NCBI RefSeq assembly: GCF_900156045.1
Contig: NZ_FTMX01000003.1
Span: 248,001-312,000, forward strand
From: Peribacillus simplex
GTDB taxonomy: Bacteria > Bacillota > Bacilli > Bacillales > DSM-1321
Reading direction: 5' to 3'
Length of the DNA stretch: 64,000 nt
Shown in pieces: positions 1 through 9,563 of the stretch. The position numbers were made by a program, and so were the translations under genes. Position 1 is the first letter of the stretch; every line of letters begins with the position of its first letter. The notes below the pieces were generated by a model. It was not told where the DNA came from and made no database searches. It saw only the letters and a program-made list of their open reading frames with translations.

Positions 1-334
1 CCACTCCCTTAAAACGAACGACTTTACCTGGGATGAGGGATAATCCCTTTGCAGGTCCATTTTCCTCACTTTCATCAAAGAGAAGCTGCATACCAAGGCA
101 GATGCCTAAAAGATAACCTCCATCGGCTACATATTCCTTCAGGAATTCATCAAGCTTTTGTTTTTCCAAGAGACTCATGGCATCCCTGAAAGAGCCCACG
201 CCGGGAAGAATGATCCCATTCGACTTTGAAAGTTCTTTTGGGTCATCGGAAATGAAAGAATCGGCACCAAGGCGCTCCAGCCCTTTACTTACGGAAAATA
301 AATTCCCCATGCCATAATCGACGATCCCGATCAT
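1..334 (-). CDS. hisH: HisH, imidazole glycerol phosphate synthase glutaminase subunit (partial)
   Basis: This is the N-terminal ~111 residues of the glutamine amidotransferase that feeds ammonia to HisF in histidine synthesis. The protein runs off the left edge. It begins [15 protein letters not shown] and contains the nucleophile elbow [10 protein letters not shown] with the catalytic Cys near residue 79, typical of class I amidotransferases. The ATG at 334 directly abuts the hisB stop codon, so the two genes are probably translationally coupled. It is the most distal his gene visible; hisA, hisF and hisI would be expected further left, beyond the window. Confidence 0.93.
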   Translation of the reverse strand, partial: MIGIVDYGMGNLFSVSKGLERLGADSFISDDPKELSKSNGIILPGVGSFRDAMSLLEKQKLDEFLKEYVADGGYLLGICLGMQLLFDESEENGPAKGLSLIPGKVVRFKGV

Positions 335-922
335 TTACAACATTCCTTTCGTCGAAGGGATGCCTTTGACACGCGGATCGATGGTCGTAGCTTCATCCAA
401 CGCTCGTCCAAGCGCTTTGAATATCGCCTCGATCATATGGTGTGTGTTGTGTCCGTAATGAACGACTACATGCAGGTTCATCCTGGCTTCAAGAGCGAAT
501 TTCCAAAGAAACTCGTGCACCAGTTCAGTATCGAAAGTACCGACCTTTTGCGAAGGAAACTCAGCCCGGAACTCCAGGTGCGGACGATTGCTTAAATCGA
601 TGACAACCTGGGCGAGTGCTTCATCCATAGGTACGAAAGCATTTCCGTAACGCTTTATCCCGCGCTTGTCTCCAAGGGCCTCCAATAACGTCTGCCCCAA
701 GCAAATGCCAATATCTTCAGTTGTATGATGATCGTCCACGTCTGTATCCCCGTTTGCATCTACAGTCAAATCAAACTTCCCGTGTTTCGTGAACAAATCC
801 AGCATATGCGTCATAAACGGAACACCCGTCTTAATGGAGGAATTACCTTCCCCATCCACACCAAACTTCAAACTTATTTCCGTTTCATTCGTCTTTCGCT
901 CCACACTAGCAAAACGTTCCAT
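335..922 (-). CDS. hisB: Imidazoleglycerol-phosphate dehydratase HisB
   Basis: HisB dehydrates imidazole glycerol phosphate to imidazole acetol phosphate in histidine biosynthesis. The 195-aa length matches the monofunctional bacterial enzyme. Two metal-binding signatures are visible: DDHHTTEDIG and HHMIEAIFKALG. The reading frame is open up to 979, but the ATG at 922 (MERFASVERK) is preceded by AGGAGG at ideal spacing and gives the family-normal N-terminus, so the 19-residue extension is rejected. It lies between hisD (92 bp upstream) and hisH (0 bp downstream) in the his operon. Confidence 0.95.
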   Translation of the reverse strand: MERFASVERKTNETEISLKFGVDGEGNSSIKTGVPFMTHMLDLFTKHGKFDLTVDANGDTDVDDHHTTEDIGICLGQTLLEALGDKRGIKRYGNAFVPMDEALAQVVIDLSNRPHLEFRAEFPSQKVGTFDTELVHEFLWKFALEARMNLHVVVHYGHNTHHMIEAIFKALGRALDEATTIDPRVKGIPSTKGML

Positions 923-1014
923 TACAACTCCTCCTAAACGGGGTATGACCCCTTTTCCCAAGATGTAAAAGCATGTCAAAAGTCTTTATATCGGATTGCA
1001 CTTATTTTAATAAT

Positions 1015-2301
1015 TCAGGACTTTTTCCCGGATTCAGTCACAGCACGTGATTCAATGGCACGGGCATGAGCCTCGAGTCCTTCCATCCGGGCAAATGCTG
1101 CGATTTTTTCTGCATTTTTGCGGAAGGCCGTTTCACTATACATGATGATGCTCGATTTCTTTTGGAAATCATCCACATTCAGCGGGCTGGAAAAACGGGC
1201 GGTTCCATTGGTAGGCAACACATGATTGGGACCTGCAAAGTAATCCCCGACGGGCTCCGAACTAAAGCGGCCAATGAAGATTGCACCGGCATGGCGGATT
1301 TTAGCCATGATTTCAAGTCCATCCTTGGCCACAATTTCCAAATGCTCCGGTGCAAGTTCATTAATCGCTTCAACCGCTTCTGCCATATTCCCGCATACAA
1401 CGATCCGTCCGTAATCCCTTATGGATGCTGCAGCAATATCATGGCGTGGAAGTAACGCCACCTGCTTGGTCACTTCTGCTGCCACTTCCTCTGCAAGAGA
1501 CGTTGACGTCGTCACCAAAACACTGCATGCCCGGGCATCATGCTCCGCCTGTGATAGCAAGTCTGCCGCAACTTCTGCAGCGATGGCCGATTCGTCCGCC
1601 AATATCGCTATTTCACTTGGACCTGCTATCATATCAATGGCAACATCCCCGAAAACTTCGCGCTTCGCTAACGCAACATAAATATTTCCCGGACCCACTA
1701 TTTTATCCACTTTCTTAATTGTTTCCGTCCCATAAGCGAGAGCAGCTATGGCCTGGGCCCCGCCAACTTTATAGATTTCCTTAACCCCGGCAATTTTGGC
1801 AGCTGCCAAAACCGCTGGCGATAATTTCCCATCTTTTCCTGGAGGGGAAACCATGACGATCCGTTCCACCCCCGCGGCCTTCGCAGGCAACACATTCATC
1901 AATACTGACGAAGGATATGCCGCTGTGCCTCCAGGTACATAAACACCTACAGCATCAAGCGGTGTCAATTTTTGTCCTAGCATCGTTCCTGTATCATCAG
2001 TCGTAAACCATGAATTTCGGATTTGTTTCTCGTGAAACATTCGAATATTATTTGCAGCTTCTTGAATAATATCAAGCTGCTCAGCAGTCAAGGCTGCCGT
2101 CGCTTCTTCCAATTCCTGTTCCGATACAAGTAATTCCCCTGGACTGACACCATCGAAACGTTCGGTATAGGTATGTAAAGCGGTGTTTCCGCTTTTCCTG
2201 ACATCATAAATAATATCCTGAACCGCTTTTCTTTGGTCGGCAGTACCTGCCTCAACCGAGCGTTTCAGTGAAATCCCTTCAGCAAACCGTTCTATTTTCA
2301 T
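1015..2301 (-). CDS. hisD: Histidinol dehydrogenase HisD
   Basis: HisD catalyses the last two steps of histidine synthesis, the NAD-dependent oxidation of histidinol to histidine, using a zinc ion. The 428-aa protein has the family signature around [14 protein letters not shown], the loop DMIAGPSE, and the His/Glu-rich segment SQAEHDARA. The conserved catalytic region ELAPEHLEI is followed by GPNHVLPT. Length and motif order are normal. It follows hisG by 26 bp in the same transcription direction. Confidence 0.95.
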   Translation of the reverse strand: MKIERFAEGISLKRSVEAGTADQRKAVQDIIYDVRKSGNTALHTYTERFDGVSPGELLVSEQELEEATAALTAEQLDIIQEAANNIRMFHEKQIRNSWFTTDDTGTMLGQKLTPLDAVGVYVPGGTAAYPSSVLMNVLPAKAAGVERIVMVSPPGKDGKLSPAVLAAAKIAGVKEIYKVGGAQAIAALAYGTETIKKVDKIVGPGNIYVALAKREVFGDVAIDMIAGPSEIAILADESAIAAEVAADLLSQAEHDARACSVLVTTSTSLAEEVAAEVTKQVALLPRHDIAAASIRDYGRIVVCGNMAEAVEAINELAPEHLEIVAKDGLEIMAKIRHAGAIFIGRFSSEPVGDYFAGPNHVLPTNGTARFSSPLNVDDFQKKSSIIMYSETAFRKNAEKIAAFARMEGLEAHARAIESRAVTESGKKS

Positions 2302-2327
2302 ACCTTCACCTCATTAGCGATTCTTTA

Positions 2328-2957
2328 CTATTCAATAATTTCTGCTAGCCGTTCCACGATTTCGGTAATCCTTGCTTCTTTAATTCGATAACTGACAGGG
2401 TTTGCTACCAGCCTCGAAGTCACATTGGCGATTTTTGCATATTCCACAAGCCCGTTTTCCTTCAATGTCCGCCCCGTTGAAACGATATCGACGATTCGTT
2501 CAGCTAAACCGATTAACGGTGCTAACTCAATAGACCCATTCAGCTTTATAATCTCGACTTGCTCCCCCTGCTCGCGAAAATAACTGGAAGCAACGTTCGG
2601 GTATTTACTCGCTATTTTGGGGGCGATGTCACTTATTTTCGTACCAGGCAATCCAGCTACTGCCAAGTAGCAGGCACTGATTTTCAAATCAAGTAACTCA
2701 TAGACATCACGTTCTTCTTCCAACATGACATCCTTCCCTGCAATGCCAATGTCAGCGACGCCGTGTTCCACATATGTTACGACATCCATCGGTTTTGCTA
2801 AAATGAACCGCAGATTCTCCTCTTCCACTTCAAGGATCAATTTCCTGGAATCATCAAACTCGGGAGGGAGACGAAATCCGGCCCTTCTTAACAGCTCTGC
2901 CGCTTCTTCAAATATTCTTCCTTTCGGCATGGCAATCGTTAAAAAGCTATTATTCAT
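2328..2957 (-). CDS. hisG: ATP phosphoribosyltransferase catalytic subunit HisG (short form)
   Basis: HisG condenses ATP with PRPP, the committed and feedback-controlled step of histidine synthesis. This ~209-aa short form lacks the C-terminal regulatory domain and therefore needs HisZ, whose gene is immediately upstream. Visible motifs are [22 protein letters not shown] and the PRPP loop [14 protein letters not shown]. Three in-frame ATGs exist at 2975, 2966 and 2957. The last is chosen because GGGGGG lies 10 nt upstream and it gives the B. subtilis-like N-terminus. It overlaps the hisZ stop by 8 bp, so coupling is likely. The choice between 2966 and 2957 is uncertain. Confidence 0.93.
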   Translation of the reverse strand: MNNSFLTIAMPKGRIFEEAAELLRRAGFRLPPEFDDSRKLILEVEEENLRFILAKPMDVVTYVEHGVADIGIAGKDVMLEEERDVYELLDLKISACYLAVAGLPGTKISDIAPKIASKYPNVASSYFREQGEQVEIIKLNGSIELAPLIGLAERIVDIVSTGRTLKENGLVEYAKIANVTSRLVANPVSYRIKEARITEIVERLAEIIE

Positions 2958-4134
2958 CTTTTCCATTCCCCCCATTCCCTACGAATAAATGAACTTCAGA
3001 AAATGTCCGTGTAAAAGCATCGACATTTTGGACGACCGTAATATCTTGAATCGTTACCAATTTCCCTTCGGAGCGTTTTTTTCTTGCAAATTGAATTGCT
3101 TCCAATCTCCGTTCGGGACTGAATAAAATGCATTCTGGCGCGACAGGCTGGATCGGCTCCCCAAGAGCTTCTGCAAGACGATCCACCCGGATTGCAAAAC
3201 CTGTGGCCGAAGCATTCCAGCCGAACTTCGCAAGCAGATTATCATACCGGCCGCCATTACCGATTGGCGAACCCACTTGCCCGGCATACACCTCAAATAA
3301 AGTTCCCGTGTAATAACTCATATGACTGACCAATGTCAAGTCGAAGCTCACATATTGTTCAACGTCAAATTCTTTCAGCTGCGCAGACAATTCCTTCAGT
3401 TCAGCCAAAGAATCTTGACCTTTATTATTTTCCACCAACCCTAGCGCCTTGTTCAGGGTTCCTTCACTGCCCCTTAATGAGGTAAATTCGATAAGCCGTT
3501 GTTTATCAATGGATGAAAGCGGCAGTGATTTAACATGCTCGCGATAACCGACATAATTTTTTTCGTACAAAAACTTCCTTAATATAGAGGCTCTTTCCTC
3601 CGTACCTAGAATGCTTAAGAAAAATTCTTGCAGAAATCCGATATGTCCAATGGAAATCTTAAATTCCTGAAGCCCTGCAGCCTTTAGTGCATCCGCAAGC
3701 AGGGCAATCATTTCAGCATCAGCACTTATAAACTTATTTCCGATACATTCAATGCCAATCTGTTCGAATTCTGCCGGCCTGCCTCCTTCACGCTGCTGTG
3801 CGCGGTATACATTCGCGGAATAGGCCAGGCGAAGCGGAATTTGCTGTTTTAGCAATTTGGATGCTGCGACCCGTGCAATGGGAGCTGTCATCTCGGGACG
3901 GAGTACGAGCGTATGCCCCTGGGAATCAAGAAGTTTAAACAACTGTTGATCCAAGATTGCCGAAGCATCGCCAATTGTTTCATAATATTCCAAAGCAGGC
4001 GTTTCAATAAATTGATAGCCCCACTTCTTGATTTCATCACTCATTTTATTTCTTGCCGATACTTTCGTTTCATATAGCACCGGCAATGTATCTCTCATGC
4101 CTAACGGTTTTTCAAACATAAATGGCTTTGTCAC
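2950..4134 (-). CDS. hisZ: ATP phosphoribosyltransferase regulatory subunit HisZ
   Basis: HisZ is a histidyl-tRNA-synthetase-like protein that forms a hetero-octamer with short HisG and confers histidine feedback inhibition. It does not aminoacylate tRNA. The 394-aa protein starts [18 protein letters not shown], carries class II synthetase motif 2-like [12 protein letters not shown] and [18 protein letters not shown], and contains the motif 3-like [12 protein letters not shown]. Lack of a C-terminal anticodon domain separates it from true HisS. It is the first visible gene of the leftward his operon. Confidence 0.94.
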   Translation of the reverse strand: MTKPFMFEKPLGMRDTLPVLYETKVSARNKMSDEIKKWGYQFIETPALEYYETIGDASAILDQQLFKLLDSQGHTLVLRPEMTAPIARVAASKLLKQQIPLRLAYSANVYRAQQREGGRPAEFEQIGIECIGNKFISADAEMIALLADALKAAGLQEFKISIGHIGFLQEFFLSILGTEERASILRKFLYEKNYVGYREHVKSLPLSSIDKQRLIEFTSLRGSEGTLNKALGLVENNKGQDSLAELKELSAQLKEFDVEQYVSFDLTLVSHMSYYTGTLFEVYAGQVGSPIGNGGRYDNLLAKFGWNASATGFAIRVDRLAEALGEPIQPVAPECILFSPERRLEAIQFARKKRSEGKLVTIQDITVVQNVDAFTRTFSEVHLFVGNGGNGKDE

Positions 4135-4309
4135 GACTGCACATCCTTTTGAAATTTTGATTACTATCTATATCCAATCGGTCCGCCTATAGGCAAAAAC
4201 CGATACACCCATTCCTAATTTTGTTTATCCCTTTATCTTTCCAAGGTTTCACGCTTAAATCCAAATTTCGGATAACATATAAAAATAGTAACAAATAAAC
4301 TGACATAAT

Positions 4310-4337
4310 AATATAAATAATCACAATAATCGATCAA
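4310..4337 (-). promoter_or_regulatory. Candidate his operon promoter and leader
   Basis: On the minus strand TTGATC (4337-4332) is separated by 16 bp from TATATT (4315-4310), a plausible SigA promoter ~175 bp upstream of hisZ. The leader between it and hisZ has an imperfect hairpin at 4177-4204 (ATCGGT...ACCGAT around the palindrome GCCTATAGGC), but no T-box signature and no U-run. The rest of the 4135-4625 gap has nothing recognisable apart from a TATAAT at 4575-4580 (+) with a poor -35, possibly serving the surface-protein gene. Confidence 0.35.
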
Positions 4338-4625
4338 TACACTTTAGTTCGCTAATATGGTAGTAGGTTGAAGTTATTAATAGTTTACCCCTGCCCCCAC
4401 CTTACGTCAAGGGAAATATGCCTATTCTCATTACTTCAATACCATGGCGGTCTTGGATATTCTTCATGATCGGTTAAAGTCCAAACGGAAGGAGTTGTAC
4501 CTTTCCACCCGAATATTTCTTCCTATTTTTAGCCATTCACCGTTATTAATGTATACCTTTTGGTTTAGCTGTTTTATAATGTTTAGGAGTTTGGTAATAT
4601 TAGAAAATTTTAGGGGGATATGGGA

Positions 4626-5684
4626 ATGACGAAATATTTTTCGTTTTTTTTGGCATTTATCGTTCTTTTTTCACTGGGTTTAAGCGGAACGAAGGGTTTT
4701 GCGGCAACTAAGATCAACCAGGATGAGCTTAATGCATACCTTTCTGAAGTTAGAATGACGCAAGAAGAATTGGAAGAGTATTTATCCTATTACGACTTAT
4801 CATTGAATGAACTGAAATCGGTAGAAGAGTTGCGTGATACATTGGGGCCGGCCGTCACTCCTGAGACCATCCAGAATCTACTTAAACAATATGAAATGAC
4901 AGAAGCTGAACTTACGGAATTATTAATAGAATACGGCGAACTGGAAGAGGGGGATTCTATCATCGATACCTTCCATTTCATTTACGATATTGAGGATATC
5001 ATCGATTTAGAAATGGATTATGATGAGGAAGAGATGGAATATGATGACGAAGAGATCATCGATTTAATGGATGGTCTCTTTACTGAGATCGGCCTTACAG
5101 ACGAAGAACTCGATAGATTCATGAACCACCTTTTGCCTATCGTCGAAGACCCTTCTTTTGAAGCTCGTTTAATGGCGATCTCCGATAGGATGGATCAACT
5201 CGAGGATTTTGAAACAATTGATGAATTATCTGCAGAACAAGTGGCAGAATTGCTTTCTATATATAAGGATCTTCAAAGCTTGCTGCAAATTCAATTCAAA
5301 TTCGCCTTAATTCAGGATGGTGTCACGACAAACCTATCCCTTGAGGCTTTATTCCAACTTAAGGAATTGACGAATGCTAGTTTACTAGTTTCCATTTATG
5401 ATTTAAACGGCAATTTTTTGCTCGATTTTACATTGACAGGTGAAATGATCGGTTCCGATTTAGTGAAGGAAACCGGTAATGACATTAAACAATCCACTGA
5501 GGTCATTTCTAAAGTGGTTGAGGTAAAAAAGGAAAAGAAAAAACCCACAAAACCTGATCATAAAACGGAAAAAGGCGGAGTGCTTCCTAAAACGGCTGGT
5601 AATTACTTATTCGGCGCTTTAATCGGTTTAGCGTTAATGGGTATCGCTTTCGGATTGATCAGAAAAGCGAGACTCACTAATTAA
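4626..5684 (+). CDS. Acidic sortase-anchored surface protein (LPXTA type)
   Basis: This is a secreted, very acidic 352-aa protein. The order is a signal peptide (residues ~1-27, ending GFAA), a helical Glu/Asp-rich body with a repeated motif of the type MTxEELxxYLxxYxLS (residues ~20-110), a strongly acidic stretch near 120-145, a Lys-rich linker, LPKTA at ~320, a hydrophobic segment and a short basic tail (RKARLTN). This is a complete sorting signal with Ala as last motif residue. It resembles the processed acidic surface proteins of Bacillus that carry LPXTA. ATG 4626 is preferred over 4620 because AGGGGG lies 8 nt before it. The dedicated sortase starts 1 bp after its stop. Ligand and function are unknown. 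Confidence 0.85.
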   Translation: MTKYFSFFLAFIVLFSLGLSGTKGFAATKINQDELNAYLSEVRMTQEELEEYLSYYDLSLNELKSVEELRDTLGPAVTPETIQNLLKQYEMTEAELTELLIEYGELEEGDSIIDTFHFIYDIEDIIDLEMDYDEEEMEYDDEEIIDLMDGLFTEIGLTDEELDRFMNHLLPIVEDPSFEARLMAISDRMDQLEDFETIDELSAEQVAELLSIYKDLQSLLQIQFKFALIQDGVTTNLSLEALFQLKELTNASLLVSIYDLNGNFLLDFTLTGEMIGSDLVKETGNDIKQSTEVISKVVEVKKEKKKPTKPDHKTEKGGVLPKTAGNYLFGALIGLALMGIAFGLIRKARLTN

Positions 5685-5685
5685 G

Positions 5686-6327
5686 ATGAGCAAAAATAGG
5701 CAATCCAGGCATAAGAAAAAAACGTTACTTATCACTGCTGTCTGCATTTTAACCTTAGGTTTTTATTTTACAACGACAAATGCCTATACGCTGTTAAAAG
5801 GCTATGCCCTATATAAATGGAATAAATCTGACACAATGGAAGCGACGGCTAAGCTACCCGAACCGAAGCCTAAAGCTGATATTCCCGATGAGCTTGAACT
5901 ATATGAAGAACGACCGGAGACAGGTGATTTGATGGGTGAGCTTTATATTCCGAAAATCGAGGCAACACTTCCAATTTATCACGGAACGGACGAAGATGAA
6001 CTCGAAAAGGGCGTCGGCCATTATGCGGGGTCCGTCCTCCCCGGTGAAAAGGATAATTCCGTTTTATCCGGTCACCGAGATACAATTTTCAGAGATCTAG
6101 GTGATGTCGGCGAGGGTGACTTGCTGATTGCCAAGACAGAAGCCGGTACGTTTACATATAAAGTGAGGAAGGTTCGTATCGTCGATGCAGATGACCGTAC
6201 CGTGATCGTTCCCAAGCCTAAAGCCACACTTACAGTAACAACCTGCTATCCTTTTTCATATATTGGCAGTGCACCGGAACGATACGTATTGGTTGCCGAT
6301 TTATTGAAATCGGAGATAGGTAAATGA
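5686..6327 (+). CDS. Class D-type sortase dedicated to the upstream LPXTA protein
   Basis: A membrane-anchored transpeptidase of 213 aa that should cleave the LPKTA motif of its neighbour and attach it to the cell wall. It has a single N-terminal membrane segment (residues ~13-35), then the sortase barrel with catalytic His130 in VLSGHRDTIF, Cys187 in TLTVTTCYPF and Arg199 in APERYVL. Length and motif order fit class D/E-like single-substrate sortases of Bacillus. It starts 1 bp after the substrate gene with no good Shine-Dalgarno, so it is probably translated by coupling. Gene naming (srtD or yhcS-like) is not certain. Confidence 0.9.
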   Translation: MSKNRQSRHKKKTLLITAVCILTLGFYFTTTNAYTLLKGYALYKWNKSDTMEATAKLPEPKPKADIPDELELYEERPETGDLMGELYIPKIEATLPIYHGTDEDELEKGVGHYAGSVLPGEKDNSVLSGHRDTIFRDLGDVGEGDLLIAKTEAGTFTYKVRKVRIVDADDRTVIVPKPKATLTVTTCYPFSYIGSAPERYVLVADLLKSEIGK

Positions 6328-6333
6328 GATGCA

Positions 6334-6357
6334 GGGCTGAAGTTGTTCAGCCCCCTT
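6334..6357 (+). terminator. Weak terminator after the sortase gene
   Basis: Inverted repeat GGGCTGAA-GTTG-TTCAGCCC (6334-6353) is followed by CCTTT. The stem is perfect but the T-tract is short, so termination may be partial and allow readthrough into the small gene at 6397. Confidence 0.55.
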
Positions 6358-6396
6358 TCATAAATCTTCAATAGATGATAGGAGGACAAACTCAAC

Positions 6397-6540
6397 ATGG
6401 AAAAACAGGCACAGCAAAGGTTTTTTCAAATTTTAAAAGAAACGTATGAAGCAACGGTGAACCAGGAAAATGTATCAATCAACGAAGTGATGGAGCATCT
6501 TAAGAATGAACTGACTCCGTTATACCCAAAATGCCATTAA
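6397..6540 (+). CDS. Small hypothetical protein, 47 aa
   Basis: A short open frame starting at ATG 6397 with GGAGG 11 nt upstream and ending at TAA 6540, followed directly by a strong terminator. The product begins MEKQAQQRFFQILKETYEA and ends LTPLYPKCH; it is predicted soluble and helical, and no domain is recognised. The Shine-Dalgarno, terminator and coding-like composition support a real gene. It might share transcripts with the sortase operon. Function unknown. Confidence 0.65.
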   Translation: MEKQAQQRFFQILKETYEATVNQENVSINEVMEHLKNELTPLYPKCH

Positions 6541-6542
6541 AA

Positions 6543-6577
6543 AGGACTTGCCGCATATATGGGCAAGTCCTTTTTTC
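6543..6577 (+). terminator. Bidirectional intrinsic terminator
   Basis: Perfect 10-bp stem AGGACTTGCC/GGCAAGTCCT (6543-6552, 6562-6571) followed by a T-run on the plus strand. On the minus strand the stem is followed by TTTTTAATGG. It can end both the small gene at 6397 and the convergent yvoF operon. Confidence 0.88.
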
Positions 6578-6579
6578 AT

Positions 6580-7098
6580 TCATAAGGAAGTTTGCTGCTC
6601 TCTCTCAAGCATTTCCTCTTTGGTATATATGATTTTCATTGGATTTCCCCCGACGAAAGCTCCCTCCGGAACATCCTTATGGACAAGCGTCCCCGCAGAG
6701 ACAATCGCCCCATTACCAATTGAAAGTCCTGGAAGAATGGTCGAATTGGCTCCAATCAATACTTCATCACCAATGACTACATCTCCTAAACGATATTCAT
6801 GAATCAAATATTCATGAGCAAGAATCGTCGTATTATAGCCAATGACAGTATTTATTCCAACCGATATTTTTTCCGGAAACATCACATCCGGCATGACCAT
6901 CAAGGCAAACGAAGTATGCTTTCCTACTTTCATATGTAAAAAAGTCCTGTATAGCCAATTCTTCATGCCCAGAAAAGGCGTATAACGCGCTAGCTGTATC
7001 ACAACAAAATTCTTTACGACTTTCCAGAATGGAACGGTCTTATATACATGCCATAGTGAATTTGCCCCTTCAACTGGATAGCGGGACGTGCGTCTCAT
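6580..7098 (-). CDS. yvoF: Hexapeptide-repeat acetyltransferase YvoF
   Basis: A 172-aa left-handed beta-helix acyltransferase of the maltose/galactoside O-acetyltransferase type. The hexapeptide core is visible from residue ~60 to 155 ([48 protein letters not shown]), with the conserved end GGNPMKIIY. It is the last gene of the hprK-lgt-yvoD-ppaX-yvoF operon and overlaps ppaX by 4 bp, as in B. subtilis. The acceptor substrate is not known; cell envelope glycans are a reasonable guess. Confidence 0.88.
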   Translation of the reverse strand: MRRTSRYPVEGANSLWHVYKTVPFWKVVKNFVVIQLARYTPFLGMKNWLYRTFLHMKVGKHTSFALMVMPDVMFPEKISVGINTVIGYNTTILAHEYLIHEYRLGDVVIGDEVLIGANSTILPGLSIGNGAIVSAGTLVHKDVPEGAFVGGNPMKIIYTKEEMLEREQQTSL

Positions 7099-7763
7099 TT
7101 TCTAGCCTCCGTGAGTTTTTCAACCTCAACGATATTCAATAAATCCGCCATCTGCTCAAGCATATAATCAGGGTGATAACTTTCCAAGAATTCACGGCCT
7201 TTAATGGACCATGAGACCCCTGCCGTTTTTGTGCCTGTATTTTTACCGCCCATAATATCATGATAACTGTCGCCAATCATGATCGCTTCTTCAGGAACCG
7301 AACCGAGTTGATTTAAAGCTTTTACCAAAGGCTCTGGGTCCGGCTTTGCCTTTTCCACTTCATCCAGTGTGACCACCACTTCAAAGAATTGATCCAGTTT
7401 GCTTAAACGCAGGCCCTTTTCAACGACATCACGCTTCTTTGTCGTAACGACTGCCAATTTATAACCGCTCTGCTTCAACGTTTGAACGGTTTCGAACACC
7501 CCGTCAAATTGTGTGACAAGCAAATCATGATTCCTCCAATTATGCTCCCGATAGTAAGCGATCATATCATCCACACGTTTTGGATCAATGGAGGAGAAAG
7601 TATCGACCAAAGTCGGTCCGATAAATGGAATGATATCTTCCCGTTTGAACTTTCCAGGACAAAAGTGGTTTAAAGTTTCAGTAAAAGAGGCAATGATCAA
7701 TTCATTTGTATTGATCAACGTCCCATCAAGATCAAATAACAATGTAGTTATGTTACTGTTCAT
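7095..7763 (-). CDS. ppaX: Pyrophosphatase PpaX
   Basis: A HAD-superfamily hydrolase that removes the pyrophosphate made when HPrK/P dephosphorylates HPr-Ser-P by phosphorolysis, which explains its place in the hprK operon. Visible HAD motifs: nucleophile LLFDLDGTL near residues 7-15, VVTTKK (motif II), and KPDPEP plus [12 protein letters not shown] (motifs III/IV). ATG 7763 is chosen over the frame's earlier start at 7814 because AGGAAG precedes it and the HAD motif is then N-terminal. The start overlaps the yvoD stop by 11 bp. Confidence 0.93.
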   Translation of the reverse strand: MNSNITTLLFDLDGTLINTNELIIASFTETLNHFCPGKFKREDIIPFIGPTLVDTFSSIDPKRVDDMIAYYREHNWRNHDLLVTQFDGVFETVQTLKQSGYKLAVVTTKKRDVVEKGLRLSKLDQFFEVVVTLDEVEKAKPDPEPLVKALNQLGSVPEEAIMIGDSYHDIMGGKNTGTKTAGVSWSIKGREFLESYHPDYMLEQMADLLNIVEVEKLTEARK

Positions 7764-8697
7764 ATACAGCTTCCTTTCTCTGTACCCTGTCAGTCCGATT
7801 CCATATATACGCAACGGCCATCGTTAAAACAATGGCAGTGAGTAGCCGAATAAGCAACAATGGCAAGACCGGAATCCCCAGCGGAATAAAAATCAGTGTG
7901 TCTTCTACAACAGCATGGCAGGCAACTAAAAAGATGAACGCAATCGTCATATCCTTCTTCGATACATTATCTTCTTTAGCGGCTTGAATCATTACGCCTG
8001 CCCCATATGCCAAACCGAGAGTCAGACCTGTAACGAAAGGCATGGAAGCATTCGGCTTCATCCCCAGGACCTTCATGAAGGGAGCAAGGGCTTTCGAGAA
8101 TGCTTCCAGCCATTTTAAATCTTTCATGATTTGAACCGCCACCATGAGCGGAATAACGATGACCGCCAGCTGACCGATACCGGAAAGTGCCTGGATGACC
8201 CCATGTAAAAGGATTGCACCCGCTCCGTTAATTTCTGCAGCCTCCCCGATAGCCGCTCCTTGGGCCATTTCAGATCCGCCCTGCCAAACAAGATTGATGA
8301 CGATAGCTGATAAAAGCGCAAGTCCGATCCGTACCGTTAGGATGATCCACAGCTTGACACCGGTTTTCATTGCCACACCTGACTCGATCAATAAATTATG
8401 TGAAAAAGATAGCATCATAGCGATAATAAAAACTTCTTTCACAGTCAAATCAAGTGTTAATATGCCCGCGATCGCCGCGTATAAATTCAGGAAATTCCCT
8501 AACACAAGCGGAATTGCCGCATCCCCTGGAAGGCCGATGAGATTCATCAAAGGCGCTATCAAGTTAATGATGAATGGCAATACAGGCGTATATTGAAGCA
8601 CAGTGACGATCAAAGTGACTGGAAATATCACTTTCCCCAAAGACCAAGTTGTATTCAAGCCTGAAAGAAGTCCCTTTTTAATCGAATCTACTATCAC
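7753..8697 (-). CDS. yvoD: Nucleoside-recognition (gate) domain membrane protein YvoD
   Basis: A 314-aa integral membrane protein with ~8 hydrophobic segments and two copies of the nucleoside-recognition gate fold (around [17 protein letters not shown] and [18 protein letters not shown]), related to spore maturation proteins and concentrative nucleoside transporters. The start codon is GTG at 8697, with AAAGGGAGAGG just upstream. It lies between lgt and ppaX, as in B. subtilis. Substrate and role are not established. Confidence 0.85.
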   Translation of the reverse strand: MIVDSIKKGLLSGLNTTWSLGKVIFPVTLIVTVLQYTPVLPFIINLIAPLMNLIGLPGDAAIPLVLGNFLNLYAAIAGILTLDLTVKEVFIIAMMLSFSHNLLIESGVAMKTGVKLWIILTVRIGLALLSAIVINLVWQGGSEMAQGAAIGEAAEINGAGAILLHGVIQALSGIGQLAVIVIPLMVAVQIMKDLKWLEAFSKALAPFMKVLGMKPNASMPFVTGLTLGLAYGAGVMIQAAKEDNVSKKDMTIAFIFLVACHAVVEDTLIFIPLGIPVLPLLLIRLLTAIVLTMAVAYIWNRTDRVQRKEAVYEQ

Positions 8698-8724
8698 TAT
8701 GCCCTCTCCCTTTACACATATTCC

Positions 8725-9537
8725 CTATGCATCTAAATACCGTTTGTTTGCATGCCCGCTGACCCTTCTATAGACCACCAAAGCAATGGCTACAACTACC
8801 AACACAATCGAGATCACTTGTGCGATACGCAGTGACTCCGTCAGCATCAAACTATCCGTCCGCAATCCTTCAATGTAAAAACGGCCGATGGAATACCATA
8901 ATACATAGGTTAAAAATAGTTCCCCCCTGCGCAAGTTCACTTTCCGTAAACTTAAGAGGATGATGACGCCGGCGATGTTCCAAATCGATTCATACAAAAA
9001 GGTCGGGTGATAATATGTACCGTTTATGTACATTTGATTTATGATGAATTCAGGCAAATGCATATTTTCCAGGAATGACCTTGTTATTTCTCCCCCATGC
9101 GCTTCCTGATTCATGAAATTACCCCAACGGCCAATCGCCTGCCCCAACAATAAGCTCGGTGCAGCAATGTCCGCGAGCTTCCAAAATGACACTTTCTTGA
9201 CCTTGGCAAAAACGATGGCAGTCAGCACCGATCCAATCAACGCACCATGTATGGCAATTCCGCCATTCCATATTTTTATGATATCCCCCGGATTTTGTGA
9301 ATAGTACTCCCATTGGAAGATCACATAATAAATACGGGCACAAATGATTGCTATCGGGACAGCAAACAAAATCATATCAGTAAATATTTCCTTATCAAGG
9401 CCTCTCCGCTCAGATTCCCTCAAAGCAATAATAAGACCCAATAACACACCGAAACCGATAATAAGTCCATACCAATGTACCTGGATGGGACCAAGATCTA
9501 TCGCGATTGGATTCAGCGGCTGTATTCCTTGTTCCAT
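8725..9537 (-). CDS. lgt: Prolipoprotein diacylglyceryl transferase Lgt
   Basis: Lgt transfers diacylglycerol from phosphatidylglycerol to the lipobox cysteine of prolipoproteins, the first step of lipoprotein maturation at the membrane. The 270-aa protein has seven membrane segments. It shows the Lgt signature [13 protein letters not shown] (residues ~136-148), the early [10 protein letters not shown] motif and [11 protein letters not shown]. Candidate clients in this window are the siderophore-binding protein at 25632 and cytochrome CccB at 33010. It is 26 bp downstream of hprK. Confidence 0.95.
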   Translation of the reverse strand: MEQGIQPLNPIAIDLGPIQVHWYGLIIGFGVLLGLIIALRESERRGLDKEIFTDMILFAVPIAIICARIYYVIFQWEYYSQNPGDIIKIWNGGIAIHGALIGSVLTAIVFAKVKKVSFWKLADIAAPSLLLGQAIGRWGNFMNQEAHGGEITRSFLENMHLPEFIINQMYINGTYYHPTFLYESIWNIAGVIILLSLRKVNLRRGELFLTYVLWYSIGRFYIEGLRTDSLMLTESLRIAQVISIVLVVVAIALVVYRRVSGHANKRYLDA

Positions 9538-9563
9538 TTTGTCCCCTCTTTTCCTATAACCTA

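Noticed and set aside
923..979. 19-residue N-terminal extension of HisB
   Set aside because: AGGAGG directly precedes the internal ATG at 922, and the shorter protein has the normal family length.
4135..4340. T-box riboswitch upstream of hisZ
   Set aside because: No AGGGTGGNACCGCG-type sequence on the minus strand and no terminator/antiterminator pair.
4444..4629. 61-codon frame upstream of the acidic surface protein
   Set aside because: No Shine-Dalgarno, overlaps the downstream gene start, and its composition looks non-coding.
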